Shown here in pieces: positions 43,541 to 44,532 of a DNA stretch of 44,532 bases; positions within the stretch are counted from its first letter, which is position 1, and each line of letters begins with the position of its first letter. Under the pieces are notes generated by a model. It was not told where the DNA came from. It did no database searches and worked only from the letters and a program-made list of their open reading frames with translations. The stretch is taken from assembly GCA_947477565.1 (NCBI GenBank), contig CANJUR010000034.1, forward strand, positions 1-44,532, given 5' to 3'. The position numbers and the translations under genes were made by a program. Origin of the DNA: Deltaproteobacteria bacterium. Lineage in GTDB: Bacteria; Myxococcota_A; Polyangia; Polyangiales; Ga0077539.

Positions 43541-44278
43541 ATGAGTTCGAAGCAGGTTCTTGAGGACGGGAAGACCGCCGACGGATTGATCGAAGCCGCG
43601 CGCACGCACGCCCCGGACATCGCCGCCCGACGAGCGGCGCAGTACGCCGCCGCCCGACTCCGGGGGGCTCCCGCCGCCGCGGAGATCGAGTCCCAGATTC
43701 GCCTCGACGCCGCCATGCTCGCCGCCTCCCTCACCGCGTTGCGCCGCACCGAAGAGGCGCTCGCGGTCGAGCTTGGCGACGACGCCGCGGTCTTCGCCGC
43801 CCGTGACCGCCATGCCGTCGGCGTGCGATCGGCACTCGTGACCTTCCGCGAGGTCGTGTTCGCCAACTGCGGCGGCGACACCGTGACGGCGCTGGGCTTC
43901 GTCGGCGAGACCCCGCGCGATCCGGTGGCGCTGGAGACCCTCGGCGCAGCGGTGCTCGCGATCGCCGAGAGGTCGCCGCCGCGCTCGCAGCGACGCGGCG
44001 TGCGCTTCGACGCCGCGCTCGCGCTCGAGGGCGTCGCCGCGGACGTAGCGGCGCTCGCCAACGCCAACGCCTCGGTGCGCAAGGAGAAGCGCGAGGAGCA
44101 GGCCGCGCGCTCCCGCCGCGACGAAGCCTGGAGCATCTTCAACCGCGAGCGGGTGTCCGCCGCGCGCTCGCTCGACGCCCAACTTCGCGCGGTGGGCCTC
44201 GACGACCTCGCCGATCGGCTGCTCCCGTCGATCGCTGCGCCCGCTGATCCCGTCGCCGCGCCCGCCCCCACCGTCTGA
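43541..44278 (+). CDS. Helical protein, paralogue B
   Basis: The 245-residue all-helical protein has no signal peptide or membrane segment. It aligns with the helical part of the protein at 34221-35042: IRLDAAMLAASLTAL against VRVDATALAHAKVSL, DPVALETLGAAVLAIA against DDDLISDTTRLLALA, and EEQAARSRRDEAWSIF against EDEATRSARRARNRAFW. It lacks the basic N-terminal tail of that protein. ATG 43541 has a strong Shine-Dalgarno seven bases upstream. It is divergent from the GmrSD-type gene. The function is unknown. Confidence 0.72.
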   Translation: MSSKQVLEDGKTADGLIEAARTHAPDIAARRAAQYAAARLRGAPAAAEIESQIRLDAAMLAASLTALRRTEEALAVELGDDAAVFAARDRHAVGVRSALVTFREVVFANCGGDTVTALGFVGETPRDPVALETLGAAVLAIAERSPPRSQRRGVRFDAALALEGVAADVAALANANASVRKEKREEQAARSRRDEAWSIFNRERVSAARSLDAQLRAVGLDDLADRLLPSIAAPADPVAAPAPTV

Positions 44279-44283
44279 CCGGA

Positions 44284-44312
44284 CGCTTCCCCACTACGAC
44301 CGCGCCCACCGA
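44284..44312 (+). repeat. 29-bp dispersed block, copy 2
   Basis: It matches 35283-35311 at 26 of 29 positions. It starts six bases after the stop of paralogue B and is followed directly by a copy of the TTCGGAGT motif (44326-44333). Confidence 0.7.
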
Positions 44313-44360
44313 ACATCACCCGGGATTCGGAGTCGGCGACGTCGCCCCTTGCGCAGAGAC

Positions 44361-44400
44361 GTACTCCGAACGTCAGAACATCCCCTGAGGTTCGGAGTAC
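44361..44400 (+). terminator. Hairpin built from two TTCGGAGT motifs
   Basis: GTACTCCGAACGTCAG (44361-44376) pairs with CTGAGGTTCGGAGTAC (44385-44400) at 15 of 16 positions around an 8-base loop. It lies 83 bases after paralogue B. No T-run follows, so termination is possible but unproven; it may instead be a REP-like element. Confidence 0.45.
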
Positions 44401-44416
44401 GCCGCCTCGGCCCGCT

Positions 44417-44471
44417 GTGCCGCGTGCTGAAGCACACGGCACGGTGTGGAAGCCCGGGGCAGACCCGGGCT
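44417..44471 (+). repeat. Two further hairpins near the window end
   Basis: GTGCCGCGTGCT (44417-44428) pairs with AGCACACGGCAC (44431-44442) at 11 of 12 positions. AGCCCGGG (44451-44458) pairs perfectly with CCCGGGCT (44464-44471) over a 5-base loop. With the preceding stem they form three hairpins in 110 bases, and no gene is seen from 44279 to the window end. Confidence 0.5.
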
Positions 44472-44532
44472 CCTACGATGTCCCGATGGAGAAGCGCTGC
44501 CCCGTGGGACCCGGGATGGAGCCCGCTGCGGG

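Overview
The window is uniformly GC-rich, and almost every gene has many long shadow frames. Its content suggests a myxobacterium-like member of the former Deltaproteobacteria, possibly the Polyangia. The grounds are a Hanks-type kinase with an extracytoplasmic domain, a large HExxH lipoprotein protease, a PEGA-barrel outer-membrane protein, an NtrC-type two-component pair, and many unannotated helical or envelope proteins. This placement is inference; there is no rRNA or other taxonomic marker here.

Layout. 1-402: non-coding, with a REP-like repeat. 403-3331 (+): ethanolamine catabolism, with eutC, the shell protein gene eutL and an ethanolamine permease gene, tightly coupled. 3372-6268 (-): a histidine kinase and an NtrC-family regulator that lacks the GAFTGA loop. 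6344-7896 (+): two coupled genes of unknown function. 7913-14224 (-): respiratory complex I genes in the order nuoA-B-C-D-G-H-I, with a good promoter before nuoA; nuoE, nuoF and nuoJ-N are not here. 14389-16967 (-): a biotin carboxylase followed by a coupled AAA/RecF-like protein with eroded nucleotide-binding motifs. 17065-18132 (+): a TPR membrane protein. 18074-18712 (-): a TetR regulator with a 32-bp dyad upstream. 18910-23016 (+): DUF898, DUF2752, a membrane-anchored extracytoplasmic protein and a GT39-type glycosyltransferase.

23044-34169 (+) is a run of envelope genes: a Ser/Thr kinase, a 1612-residue zinc metalloprotease lipoprotein, a PEGA-repeat beta-barrel protein and a predicted lipoprotein. 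All four are predicted to act at or beyond the inner membrane, and together they are the best candidate here for an undescribed system. 34221-35042 (-) is a helical protein that looks like a distant paralogue of the one at 43541-44278. Between it and deoD (35373) lie five 21-bp repeats. uvrB (-) follows, then the decayed C-terminus of a phytoene-desaturase-like oxidoreductase, a rhodanese, a cysteine-free glutaredoxin-like protein, pruA, and a fused DUF262-DUF1524 (GmrSD-type) defence protein.

The non-coding gaps contain at least two dispersed repeat families. One is a CTGA-NN-TTCGGAGT motif seen five times. The other is a 29-bp block seen near both helical paralogues. No tRNA, rRNA, CRISPR array, insertion sequence or phage gene was recognised.
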